33,038 bases of DNA from Gemmataceae bacterium (GTDB lineage: Bacteria; Planctomycetota; Planctomycetia; Gemmatales; Gemmataceae): positions 1 to 33,038 of the forward strand of contig JAHBXO010000053.1 in NCBI GenBank assembly GCA_019636445.1. The letters are read 5' to 3'. The notes beneath the pieces are model-generated. The model was not told the DNA's origin. It worked only from the letters and a program-made list of their open reading frames with translations, and searched no databases. Positions within the stretch are counted from its first letter, which is position 1; each line of letters starts with the position of its first letter. Made by a program: the position numbers and the translations under genes. This document shows, piece by piece, positions 7,696 to 16,240 of the stretch.

Positions 7696-10600
7696 ATGTC
7701 CGACCGCGAGACGTTGCTCCATTCTTCCGAAGACCAACCGACCCTCGCGCGCGGCGGGTTGCTCGGCTTGACCGGACTCCTTACGGGTCTGGAACGTCTC
7801 GACAGCATTCTCACGCTGCCCGCACTGCCCGACCGCGCCGATCCCGGTCAGCCGTTCGGCCGGTTCCGGCTGCTCGCCCGCGCCGGCGAAGGATCGTACG
7901 GAATCGTGTTGCTTGCCGCCGACCCGCGCATCGGCGGTCGGGAAGTCGCGGTGAAGGTGCCGCGGCCGGTGGTGCTGAGCGATCCGGCCACCCGAGATCG
8001 GTTCGTGCGCGAGGCCCGCGCCGCCGGCGTGCTCACGCATACCGGCATCAGCGTGGTTCACGAAGCGGGCGAAATCGACGGACTGCCTTACCTCGCCTCC
8101 GGATTCGTGGACGGGCCAACCCTCGGCGGCTGGCTGGCGCGCCACGGTTCGCCCCGGCCGCCGCGCGAAGCCGCCCGGCTCGTTCGCGATCTCGCCCGCG
8201 CCGTCCACCACGCCCACGAGCGCGGGATCCTGCATTGCGATCTCAAGCCGGCGAACGTCTTGATGCGCCCGTCGCCGGACGCCGAGCCGGTCCCCGTCGT
8301 GACCGACTTCGGGATCGCCCGCATCCTCACCGACGATCCGAACCACACCGCCACCTATCGCCCGGCCGGCACGCCGCTCTACATGAGCCCGGAGCAGGCC
8401 CGCGGCGACCGCCGCAACCTCACCGCCCGCACCGACGTGTATGCGCTCGGCGTGATCCTCTACGAACTGCTCGCGGGGCGCCCGCCGTTCGCGAATCCGT
8501 CGGGCGAGACGGTGCTGCAGCGCGTCCTGCACGAAGCGCCCGCCTCGCTGCGGCGCGCGGGAGTGCCGGCCGATCTGGACGCCATCTGCCTGACCGCCCT
8601 CGCCAAGAATCCGGCCGATCGGTACCCCTCTGCCCTCGCCCTCGCCGACGACCTCGAACGCTTCCTGACCGGCGTTCCCACCCGTGCGCGACCCGTCGGC
8701 CCGCTCACCGCCGTCGCGCGCTGGGCGATTCGCAAACCCGTGCTTGCCGGCACCGTCGCCCTCGCCCTGATCGCCTGGGCGCTGGTGCCCGCGCTGGTCA
8801 TCGACTCGGCGGACCGGCTGGCGATCGAAGCCGCCGACCGCCGCGCCGCCGAAGCGCAAGCGGCGCTGGCCGGTGAACGCGCCCGCGTGAGCGAATTTCA
8901 CGCCGCCCTGGAACGGGTCCGTCAGCACCGCGCCGACGCCACGGCGGGATGGGCCGACGAGAACCTGACGGCATTGAAGGAACTGGCGGCCCATCCCGAC
9001 GCCGCAACGTCCTGGCCGGAACTGAGGTCCGAAGCCGCCGCCGCCCTGGCCGCCACCGACCTCCACCGCGTGCGGGACCTGTCCGAAGGCGGAAAGCCCT
9101 ACGCGGTCGCGTTCACTCCGGACGGCCAACGATTGGCCATTGCCGAATGGCAAACCATCGAGAATGATTGCCGGGTCGGGCTGTACCGGGTCCACGATGG
9201 AAAAAAGGAACGGACCTTCACCGCGCGGTTGAGCGCCGACTGGGCGACCCGCGAAGAGAAGCCGGACGGACTGCGCGCCGTCGCCGTCAGCCCGGACGGT
9301 CGTTGGTTGGCGGCCGGCTCGCGCGGCGGTCAACTGGCCGTTTGGGACCTCACCCGACCGGACCAACCGCCCGCGGTCTGGGACGCACACACGACCGACG
9401 AAGCCAACCCACGCGACCTTCGGATCGGACGACTGGCTTTCAGCGACGATTCCCGCCGCCTCTATTCCGCCAGTCGGGAGGTGGTCCGCGGCTGGGATGT
9501 CGGCACGTGGACCGGATGCCTTCACAAGCCGCAAACCCTTCTGCCGTCCGTCACCTCCCTACCGGCCGAAGCCGCCCTGGCCGTGTATCACACCGATCCC
9601 AACGGCAGCGAGTGGCGGCTCCATGCCTTCCAACCACGCACCGGCGCCATACGCCCCACGACACAAGGGATCAGCGGCAATTTCGCCCTCGCACCCGATG
9701 GTCAGTCGATCTTCCACCTGGGTATCGGCTTCACTCCCCGGGCCGTTCTCTCCACCCTCGATCCGCGCGGTTTCCGGATGCCCTTCGCCTCCCCCGGTCG
9801 GGCGGCTCTCGAAAATCCCCAAGTGACCGATCTCCGGTTCTCACCCGACGGTCGGTTCGTCGCGACCAGCGGCGAACACGATCACCATGTCCGCCTCTGG
9901 GATCCCGTCGCCGGACTCCGAATTCTCGACCGCACCCATACGGCCGGAAGCCTTCGACTGGCGTTCAGCCCGGACAGCCGACTCCTCGCCGTCGCCGAGG
10001 TCGACCGTGTCGCGCTGTACCGCGTGACGGGCGGACTGGTGGATACGATCGGCGTCGGTCCTTATGCCGTCGCGCGCGTCTTCGCCGCGTCCGCGGATGG
10101 AACCCGCATGGCATTGATCGGCGACAGCACCGAGTCCGAATCGGAACGGACCGAGTGGACCGTGGCCGATGGCGCGTGGACCTGTACCCAACGGCTCCGT
10201 GGGCGTGGGTGGGGTTCCCTCCTCGCGTGGGGGCCGAACGGCGTACGAGCGATGAACCACTCCGGAGCCAATGCCCGACTAGACCTGCTGCGCTTCAACG
10301 ACACCCACGAAGTTCACATTCCCAACCTGGTCGATCTGAAATTCGCGCCCGACGGCCGGGCCTGGGCGGTGGACGAAGATCATGTCACGGTGTTCGCGCC
10401 TCCGCGCTGGGAAGCGGCTCGCGTGTTTGAAAACGACGCCGACATTCAAAGTCAGGGGATGAGCTTTCGGGCGATCGTGGCCGGCGCGGGGCGCGTCCTC
10501 GCCGGCCGACGGGACGGACGGCTGTTCGCGCTGGACCCGGCGAACGGCCGACCGGTGCGGGAGTGGTCGATCGGTCAGCCCGTCACCGCTCTGGCCCAAA

Positions 10601-10959
10601 GCGCCGACGAGCGCGTCGCCGTGGTCGGCGGCGAAAATGGCGGCGTTTGGGTCGCTCGGCGTGACGGGCTGATCCGGCTGCGGAACGCCCATCGCGACGC
10701 GGTCCGCGGCGTGGCCGTCGGACCCGGCGGACTCATCGTCACCGGATCCGCCGACCGGACCGTGAAAGTGTGGGACGCCGACTTCAACCCGGTCCTGACG
10801 CTCCGCGTCGGCGGCGGCGTCCGTCAGCTCGCCCTGAGCGACGATGGGTGCCGGCTCACCCTGCTGATCGACGGCGAACGCGCCGCGCGCCAGTGGCAAC
10901 TGGACGCCCTTCGCCGGGAATTCGTCTTCCTCGGCCTCGACCCCGGCCCGCTGCCGTAA
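7696..10959 (+). CDS. Transmembrane Ser/Thr protein kinase with C-terminal WD40-type propeller
   Basis: Protein of 1087 aa. The kinase domain spans about residues 54-315: glycine loop GEGSYG, ATP lysine in VAVKV (K87), catalytic loop HCDLKPANV (H180, D182; Cys replaces the usual Arg of HRD), DFG at 204-206 and a TPLYMSPEQ activation segment. One hydrophobic helix at about 347-368 is followed by an Ala/Arg-rich, probably coiled-coil stretch. From about residue 455 to the end are WD40-like blades, for example AVSPDGRWLAAGS...VWD, FSPDGRFVATSG...RLWD and TGSADRTVKVWD. The expected topology is a cytoplasmic kinase with an extracytoplasmic propeller sensor or scaffold, a common planctomycete design. 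The non-RD catalytic loop suggests activation that does not depend on loop phosphorylation (inference). The stop is only 8 bp from the convergent gene's stop. Confidence 0.93.
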   Translation: MSDRETLLHSSEDQPTLARGGLLGLTGLLTGLERLDSILTLPALPDRADPGQPFGRFRLLARAGEGSYGIVLLAADPRIGGREVAVKVPRPVVLSDPATRDRFVREARAAGVLTHTGISVVHEAGEIDGLPYLASGFVDGPTLGGWLARHGSPRPPREAARLVRDLARAVHHAHERGILHCDLKPANVLMRPSPDAEPVPVVTDFGIARILTDDPNHTATYRPAGTPLYMSPEQARGDRRNLTARTDVYALGVILYELLAGRPPFANPSGETVLQRVLHEAPASLRRAGVPADLDAICLTALAKNPADRYPSALALADDLERFLTGVPTRARPVGPLTAVARWAIRKPVLAGTVALALIAWALVPALVIDSADRLAIEAADRRAAEAQAALAGERARVSEFHAALERVRQHRADATAGWADENLTALKELAAHPDAATSWPELRSEAAAALAATDLHRVRDLSEGGKPYAVAFTPDGQRLAIAEWQTIENDCRVGLYRVHDGKKERTFTARLSADWATREEKPDGLRAVAVSPDGRWLAAGSRGGQLAVWDLTRPDQPPAVWDAHTTDEANPRDLRIGRLAFSDDSRRLYSASREVVRGWDVGTWTGCLHKPQTLLPSVTSLPAEAALAVYHTDPNGSEWRLHAFQPRTGAIRPTTQGISGNFALAPDGQSIFHLGIGFTPRAVLSTLDPRGFRMPFASPGRAALENPQVTDLRFSPDGRFVATSGEHDHHVRLWDPVAGLRILDRTHTAGSLRLAFSPDSRLLAVAEVDRVALYRVTGGLVDTIGVGPYAVARVFAASADGTRMALIGDSTESESERTEWTVADGAWTCTQRLRGRGWGSLLAWGPNGVRAMNHSGANARLDLLRFNDTHEVHIPNLVDLKFAPDGRAWAVDEDHVTVFAPPRWEAARVFENDADIQSQGMSFRAIVAGAGRVLAGRRDGRLFALDPANGRPVREWSIGQPVTALAQSADERVAVVGGENGGVWVARRDGLIRLRNAHRDAVRGVAVGPGGLIVTGSADRTVKVWDADFNPVLTLRVGGGVRQLALSDDGCRLTLLIDGERAARQWQLDALRREFVFLGLDPGPLP

Positions 10960-10967
10960 ACCACCGG

Positions 10968-12233
10968 TCATCCGGCCCGATATCGGTACGCCCAGACCGT
11001 GGTGCCGTCGATCACAACCAGCGCGTTCGACGACGGATCGCAATACGCGAGGCGCTTGCCGCCGGTGGGCATCGGATCGCCGTCCGGAGCGAGCTTCGTC
11101 CAGTTCGTCTTGTCCGGGTCGTACGCCCAGAGCGTGTTGGTCTGGAACTGCGCCAGCAGCCCGTGCCCGCTTGCCGCGTCGTGGTGAAGGACGGCGCGGG
11201 CGTCGTGCCCGTAGGGTGTCTTCCCGTCGTCCTTGTTGCCCGCGAGCACCTTCTTCCACGCGTTCGACTTCGGATCATAGTGGTGAGTGTCGTGGTGGCG
11301 CTGCACGACGACGATCTTGCGCACCGGATCGTAGTAGCCGATCTGTTCGGGTTCGGGGGCCTCCTTCTCGAACGGCTTCCCGCCGCCGTTGGCCTTCAGA
11401 TCCCTCCAGGTACCCTTCTCGTAGTCGTGGAGCCACGTGCCATGCATCTGCCAGTTGTTGGCGTGCCAGATGCTGCCGCCGAGTTCGGGAATGTACTCCA
11501 GCATTCCGCCAAAGATCGCGACCGGGTACGGCTTCGGCGACCGGAACGCCTTCCACTTCTTCTCGGCGGGGAAGAACGCCCACAACGGCGGACTATTGTC
11601 GAGATCCGCCGGATCGCCGCCGAGCGCGGTCACCGCCGCCTTGCGATCCGTGACCCAAGTGTTCATGAAGAGCAGTGCTTTCTTGCGCGGGTCGTAGGTC
11701 AACCCCCACCAGGTGTGCGCGATGACCGCCGGGCCGCCGCGTTTCGTGATCAGGATGCCGTCCTTGAATTCGACGTCCGACGTGTCCTTGCCGAGGTCGC
11801 CATACCCGCGGGGCAGGTCCGGGGCGTAGAGCATCGCCCACGTCAGTGATGGCAGGTCGAACTCCCAGACGTCGTTGAGTCGATGCGGGACGCCGTGGTT
11901 GGCGCCGCAGAACAGTGCCCGGCTTCGCTCCGGCGCCCAGCACATCTTGATGGTGAAGTCGCGCCCCTTCGGTCCGGTTTTGTGCAGGTCGTACTTCTTC
12001 GCGGTCTCGTTGAACTCGCCGACGACATCGGCCTTGCCCAGCAGGACCGCCTGATTGGGCTTCAGCGCCCGGAGTTGGTCGACCACGCGCGGCTTGGGAG
12101 CGAGCACCGGTTCGACCTTGGCGAGGGGCGGCCCGTCGGCCGCGCGGGCCGTTGTGGTCGGGCCGATGCCGCCCGCGAGGGCCAGCGCGCTGGTGGTCAG
12201 GAATTCGCGACGGTTTCGGGAAATGAAGTTCAT
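10968..12233 (-). CDS. Tat-exported kelch-like beta-propeller protein, function unknown
   Basis: Protein of 421 aa. The ATG at 12233 is preferred over a GTG at 12260 because it places the twin-arginine signal SRNRREFLTTSALALAGG at the N-terminus, with likely cleavage after ...TARA. The mature part has repeated units of the type NDVWEFDLPSLTW, LWAFFPAEKKWKAF, HHYDPKSNAWKKV and LWAYDPDKTNWTKL, which is the spacing of a kelch/galactose-oxidase-type propeller. No galactose-oxidase copper ligands could be assigned, so a binding or structural role is as likely as an enzyme. It is divergent from the cytochrome gene at 12356 across 122 bp, so they may share a regulatory region. Confidence 0.85.
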   Translation of the reverse strand: MNFISRNRREFLTTSALALAGGIGPTTTARAADGPPLAKVEPVLAPKPRVVDQLRALKPNQAVLLGKADVVGEFNETAKKYDLHKTGPKGRDFTIKMCWAPERSRALFCGANHGVPHRLNDVWEFDLPSLTWAMLYAPDLPRGYGDLGKDTSDVEFKDGILITKRGGPAVIAHTWWGLTYDPRKKALLFMNTWVTDRKAAVTALGGDPADLDNSPPLWAFFPAEKKWKAFRSPKPYPVAIFGGMLEYIPELGGSIWHANNWQMHGTWLHDYEKGTWRDLKANGGGKPFEKEAPEPEQIGYYDPVRKIVVVQRHHDTHHYDPKSNAWKKVLAGNKDDGKTPYGHDARAVLHHDAASGHGLLAQFQTNTLWAYDPDKTNWTKLAPDGDPMPTGGKRLAYCDPSSNALVVIDGTTVWAYRYRAG

Positions 12234-12277
12234 GTTCGTCTCGAAACGAGTGGCGGGCACGATTGCGGCGGAATCGC

Positions 12278-12306
12278 TTGGGTCGCGTGCCGGGGGGCGT
12301 TACAAT
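12278..12306 (+). promoter_or_regulatory. Putative sigma70-type promoter of the cytochrome/DUF1553 gene
   Basis: TTGGGT at 12278-12283, a 17-bp spacer and TACAAT at 12301-12306 (5 of 6 to the -10 consensus). It lies in the divergent spacer, about 50 bp upstream of the chosen ATG at 12356, leaving a leader of roughly 40 nt. Confidence 0.5.
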
Positions 12307-12355
12307 GATACTCTGCCGGGTGGATTCTTCCGCTTCCGATGAGCTGGTCCCGCGA

Positions 12356-14671
12356 ATGCGCCATTCGATCCCGTTCGTCGTCTTGCTGTTGCTGAGCGTA
12401 GTACCCAGCGTAGCCGCGGAGCCGGACGCCGCGGCGGTGGCGTACTTCGAGAAGCAGGTGCGCCCGCTGCTGATCGAGCATTGCCACGGGTGCCATTCGA
12501 CCAAGTCCAAGAAGTCGCGCGGCGGCCTCGCGCTCGACAGCCGCGAGGCGATCCTGGCGGGCGGCGAGACCGGCCCGGCCGTCGTGCCCGGCAAGCCGGA
12601 GCAGAGTTTGCTCATCGCGGCCGTCCACGCGACGAAGGCCGAGTTGCAGATGCCCCCGAAGGGAAAACTTGGCGCGAAACAGATCGAGGTGTTGGAAAAG
12701 TGGGTGCGGGACGGCGCCGTCTACCCCGAGGGCGCGAAAGCCGCGGCATCGTTGGATCCCTCCTCGGCGGAAGCGCGGCAGTTCTGGTCGTTCCAGCCAC
12801 TACGACCAATCACCCCTCCCGCGGTTCGGGACTCGAAGTGGCCGCAGCGACCGATCGACTCATTCGTTCTGGCGGCGATGGAGCAACGCAAACTCGCCCC
12901 CTCCGCACAGGCGGACCGCCGCGTTCTCATCCGCCGCGCGACCTTCGACCTGACCGGCCTGCCGCCGACGCCGGTGGAAGTGGATGCGTTCATCCAAGAC
13001 AAGCGACCGGATGCGTATGCCCGCCTCGTCGAATGGCTGCTCGCCTCCCCGCAGTACGGCGAGCGCTGGGCGCGCTACTGGCTTGACCTCGCCCGCTATT
13101 GCGACGTGCCGGAATCGTGGATGAAGCCGCGCGGGCAATCCTGGCCGTACCGCGACTGGGTCGTCAAGGCGTTGAACGAGGATCTCCCCTACGACCAGTT
13201 CGTGATTCGCCAGTTGGCCGCCGACCTCGTGCCGGGCCTCGATCCGAAGGAACGGGCCGCGCTCGGATTCCTCGGCGGCAGCCCGGACTACTGGAAGGAA
13301 CTGCAGCTCGACGTGGACGTCATCAGGTCGATCGTCGCGGACGAATGGGAGGAGAAGATCGACGCGGTGAGCAGCACCTTTCTCGGCCTCACGGTGGCGT
13401 GCGCCCGCTGCCACGACCACAAGTTCGACCCGATCAGCACGAAGGACTATTACGCGCTGGCCGGCGTGATCGCGGGGACTCGCATGGTCGACCTGCCGCT
13501 ACTGCCGGATGCGGAAGCCGCAGCCGTGCGGAGGGCGGTGGATGATATTCAAGTCTTGCAGGAGCAGATGAAAGCGTTGAAGGCCATGAAACCGCCACCG
13601 GCCGACCTGAAGGCCAAGCTGGACGAGCTGACGGCGCGCATCCAGAAACTCGAAGCGACGCCCGGCTACAAGGATGTACCCGTGCGTGGCGTCGTGGACG
13701 GGCACGTCTCGGTCGTATCGCGCGGGCCGAACAAGACACGGCTCGAATACGAGGAAGGCGTCGGCCACGACATCGCCATGCACGCTCGCGGCAACGCGAA
13801 CCGGCCCGGCCCCGTCGTGCCGCGGCGGTTCCTCGCGGTGCTGTCCAACGAGAAGGCGCGGCCGTTCTCGAAGGGCAGCGGACGCCTCGAACTCGCGCAG
13901 GCCATCGTGACCGACGGTGCTCCATTGGCAGCCCGCGTAATCGTCAACCGCGTCTGGAAGCACCACTTCGGCCGCGCCCTCGTCGATACTCCCAGCGACT
14001 TCGGCCGGCAGGGCGAGCGGCCGTCGCACCCGGAACTGCTCGACGATCTGGCGGCGAGGTTCGTCTCCAACGGTTGGTCGTTGAAGTGGTTGCACCGGGA
14101 GATCATGCTCTCGGCGGCGTATCAGCAGGCGAGCGCCCCCGACGCGGCGAAGCAGGCCATCGACCCCGACAATCGCTGGCTCTGGCGGATGAACCGCCGC
14201 CGGCTCGACGTCGAATCGTGGCGCGACGCGATGCTCGCCGTGAACGGCACGCTCCGCAAGGAGTTGGGCGGGCCGGCCCAGGATCTGACGGATGCGAACA
14301 ACCGCCGACGGACGCTCTATGGCCAAGTCCGCCGGCGGGACTTGACCGACCTGCTCCGCCTGCACGACTTCCCCGACCCGCTCACGCACAGCGCGAATCG
14401 CATCCCGACCACGACGCCGCTCCAGCAGCTCTTCGCCCTCAACGGCCCCCTGCTCCGCCAGGAGGCGACGGCGCTCGCGAAGCGGCTCGATACGGATGTG
14501 CCGGCGGGCGGCGCGGACCGCGTGAAGCGAGCCTATTCGCTACTGTTTAACCGCACGCCGACCGAAAGAGAATTGGCGCTCGCGTTGAAATACGTCGATG
14601 GTAAACCGGACGCCTGGAGCAAGTACGCCCATGTACTGCTGGGCAGCAACGAGTTCCTGTTCGTGGATTGA
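12356..14671 (+). CDS. Planctomycete cytochrome c (PSCyt1)/DUF1549/DUF1553 protein
   Basis: Predicted exported protein of 771 aa with the PSCyt1-PSCyt2-PSD1 order. The ATG at 12356 gives a clean signal peptide (MRHSIPFVVLLLLSVVPSVAA). The heme-type motif CHGCH is at residues 43-47. DUF1549 carries CARCHDHKFDPIS from residue 349, and DUF1553 runs from about residue 520 to the end (NRVWKHHFGRALVDTPSDFG, then a C-terminal NEFLFVD). A charged, probably helical segment at about 385-440 links the two. Unlike the protein at 279-3179 it has no discoidin-like insert, which accounts for the length difference. A DUF1501 gene follows after 68 bp, the usual planctomycete pairing, so the two products probably act together outside the cytoplasmic membrane. 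Substrate unknown. Confidence 0.94.
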   Translation: MRHSIPFVVLLLLSVVPSVAAEPDAAAVAYFEKQVRPLLIEHCHGCHSTKSKKSRGGLALDSREAILAGGETGPAVVPGKPEQSLLIAAVHATKAELQMPPKGKLGAKQIEVLEKWVRDGAVYPEGAKAAASLDPSSAEARQFWSFQPLRPITPPAVRDSKWPQRPIDSFVLAAMEQRKLAPSAQADRRVLIRRATFDLTGLPPTPVEVDAFIQDKRPDAYARLVEWLLASPQYGERWARYWLDLARYCDVPESWMKPRGQSWPYRDWVVKALNEDLPYDQFVIRQLAADLVPGLDPKERAALGFLGGSPDYWKELQLDVDVIRSIVADEWEEKIDAVSSTFLGLTVACARCHDHKFDPISTKDYYALAGVIAGTRMVDLPLLPDAEAAAVRRAVDDIQVLQEQMKALKAMKPPPADLKAKLDELTARIQKLEATPGYKDVPVRGVVDGHVSVVSRGPNKTRLEYEEGVGHDIAMHARGNANRPGPVVPRRFLAVLSNEKARPFSKGSGRLELAQAIVTDGAPLAARVIVNRVWKHHFGRALVDTPSDFGRQGERPSHPELLDDLAARFVSNGWSLKWLHREIMLSAAYQQASAPDAAKQAIDPDNRWLWRMNRRRLDVESWRDAMLAVNGTLRKELGGPAQDLTDANNRRRTLYGQVRRRDLTDLLRLHDFPDPLTHSANRIPTTTPLQQLFALNGPLLRQEATALAKRLDTDVPAGGADRVKRAYSLLFNRTPTERELALALKYVDGKPDAWSKYAHVLLGSNEFLFVD

Positions 14672-14678
14672 TTCCTTT

Positions 14679-14783
14679 GCGGAATGCGGAATGCGGAATG
14701 CGGAATTCAAAACCTAACCATGAGCCTGCGGGGTTTCCAATGCCTTTTCATTCCGAATTCCGCATTCCGAATTCCGCATTTTC
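14679..14783. repeat. GGAATGC-type inverted repeat spanning the DUF1501 gene start
   Basis: Left arm 14679-14708 is built of GCGGAAT units ending GGAATTC. Right arm 14750-14783 has the complementary ATTCCGCATTCCGAATTCCG pattern. The 41-bp centre contains the ATG at 14740. The right arm is read in frame as codons 4-14 of the following gene (HSEFRIPNSAF). Confidence 0.8.
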
Positions 14784-16131
14784 GAGACGTGAAGTGCTCC
14801 AGCGCTTCGGCGGCGGCATGGGCACGCTCGGCCTCGCGGCCCTGCTCGCGCCGAACGCGACCGGCGCACCGACCGGCGCGCACTTCCAACCGAAGGCCAA
14901 GCGGATCATTCATCTCTTCATGAACGGCGGCGCGTTCGGGCCGGACTTCCTCGATCCGAAGCCGGCCATCAACAAGTTCGCCGGCCAGCGACCGAAGGAA
15001 GTGGACCTCCGCACCGAACGCCCCACGTCGGGACTGCTCAATGTTCCTTTCAAGTTCGCGAAGCACGGGCAGAGCGGACTCGAAGTCAGCGAGTTGATGC
15101 CGAACATCGCCCGGCATGCCGACGACCTCTGTGTGCTCCGCGCCGTCCACGGCGACAACCCGAACCACGGCCCGGCCCTCTTCATGATGAACAGCGGCGT
15201 CCTCACGCCGAACCGGCCCAGCCTCGGCGCGTGGCTCACCTACGGACTCGGCACCGAGAACGCCGACCTGCCCGCCTTCGTGGTGCTCTGCCCCGGCCGG
15301 CCGGTGCGCTTCGCCGAACTCTGGTCCGCGTCGTTCCTGCCGTCCGAATTCCAGGGAACGTACATCAACCATTCAAACCTCGACCCGCGCAAGATGGTGC
15401 CGAACCTCCACAACCCGAACACGACCTCCGCGGAGCAACGCAAGCAACTCGATCTCCTCGGCGAACTGAACCGCGACCACGCCTCCGCACGCGGCAGCGA
15501 CCCGGCGCTCGAAGCTCGCATCCAAACGATGGAGACCGCCTTCCGCATGCAGACCGAAGCGTCCGACGCGTTCGACCTGAACCGCGAGCCGGTGAAGGTG
15601 CGCGAGATGTACGGCCGCAGCCACTTCGGCAACGCCTGCCTCCTGGCGCGAAGGCTCGCCGAGCGCGGCGTCCGCGTCACGCAGATCTACTACGGCGACG
15701 GCCAACCGTGGGACACGCACGGCAACCACAACGCCGCGACGCGCAAACTCGCCGCCGACATGGACCGCGCCGCCGGGGCGCTACTAACGGATTTGAAGAA
15801 TCGTGGATTGCTCGACGATACGCTCGTGATGTGGGGCGGCGAGTTCGGCCGCACGCCCACCACCGAAGGCGGCGACGGCCGCGACCACAACCACCACGGC
15901 TTCACGATGTGGCTCGCCGGCGGCGGCGCGAAGGGCGGCACGGCCCACGGCGCGACCGACGACTTCGGCTTCAAGGCCGTCCACGACAAGGTCCACGTCC
16001 ACGACCTGCACGCGACCGTGCTGCACCTGATGGGCTTCGACCACGAGAAGCTGACCTACCGCCACGCCGGCCGCGACTACCGCCTCACCGACGTTTATGG
16101 GAAAGTCGTGAAGGCGATCGTGCGCGGCTGA
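14740..16131 (+). CDS. DUF1501 family protein with twin-arginine signal
   Basis: Protein of 463 aa. The twin-arginine motif is SRREVLQRFGGG at residues 15-26, followed by the hydrophobic GTLGLAALLA. DUF1501 belongs to the alkaline-phosphatase/sulfatase-like superfamily. Visible family stretches are RIIHLFMNGGAFGPDFLDPKP, NPNHGPALF, RGVRVTQIYYGDGQPWDTHGNH, WGGEFGRTPTTEGGDGRDHN and a C-terminal DLHATVLHLMGFDHEKLTYR. The ATG at 14740 has GGGG 7 nt upstream; everything between it and the Tat motif comes from a repeat element, so the N-region is unusual. It follows the DUF1549/DUF1553 gene by 68 bp and is probably co-transcribed with it. Enzymatic activity is not established for the family. Confidence 0.92.
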   Translation: MPFHSEFRIPNSAFSRREVLQRFGGGMGTLGLAALLAPNATGAPTGAHFQPKAKRIIHLFMNGGAFGPDFLDPKPAINKFAGQRPKEVDLRTERPTSGLLNVPFKFAKHGQSGLEVSELMPNIARHADDLCVLRAVHGDNPNHGPALFMMNSGVLTPNRPSLGAWLTYGLGTENADLPAFVVLCPGRPVRFAELWSASFLPSEFQGTYINHSNLDPRKMVPNLHNPNTTSAEQRKQLDLLGELNRDHASARGSDPALEARIQTMETAFRMQTEASDAFDLNREPVKVREMYGRSHFGNACLLARRLAERGVRVTQIYYGDGQPWDTHGNHNAATRKLAADMDRAAGALLTDLKNRGLLDDTLVMWGGEFGRTPTTEGGDGRDHNHHGFTMWLAGGGAKGGTAHGATDDFGFKAVHDKVHVHDLHATVLHLMGFDHEKLTYRHAGRDYRLTDVYGKVVKAIVRG

Positions 16132-16240
16132 TCGGTCCGTCGAACCGCGCGGGTCGGATCGGACGCCGCAAAATGGTCCGACGCTCGCGATCCGCCATCG
16201 CCCGGCACCGGAGCGACCGCGCTCCACGAGAGAATTGACC

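Noticed and set aside
9168..10430. Arg/Pro-rich frame inside the kinase-WD40 gene
   Set aside because: It lies wholly within a well-supported gene and has the composition of an out-of-frame GC-rich translation.
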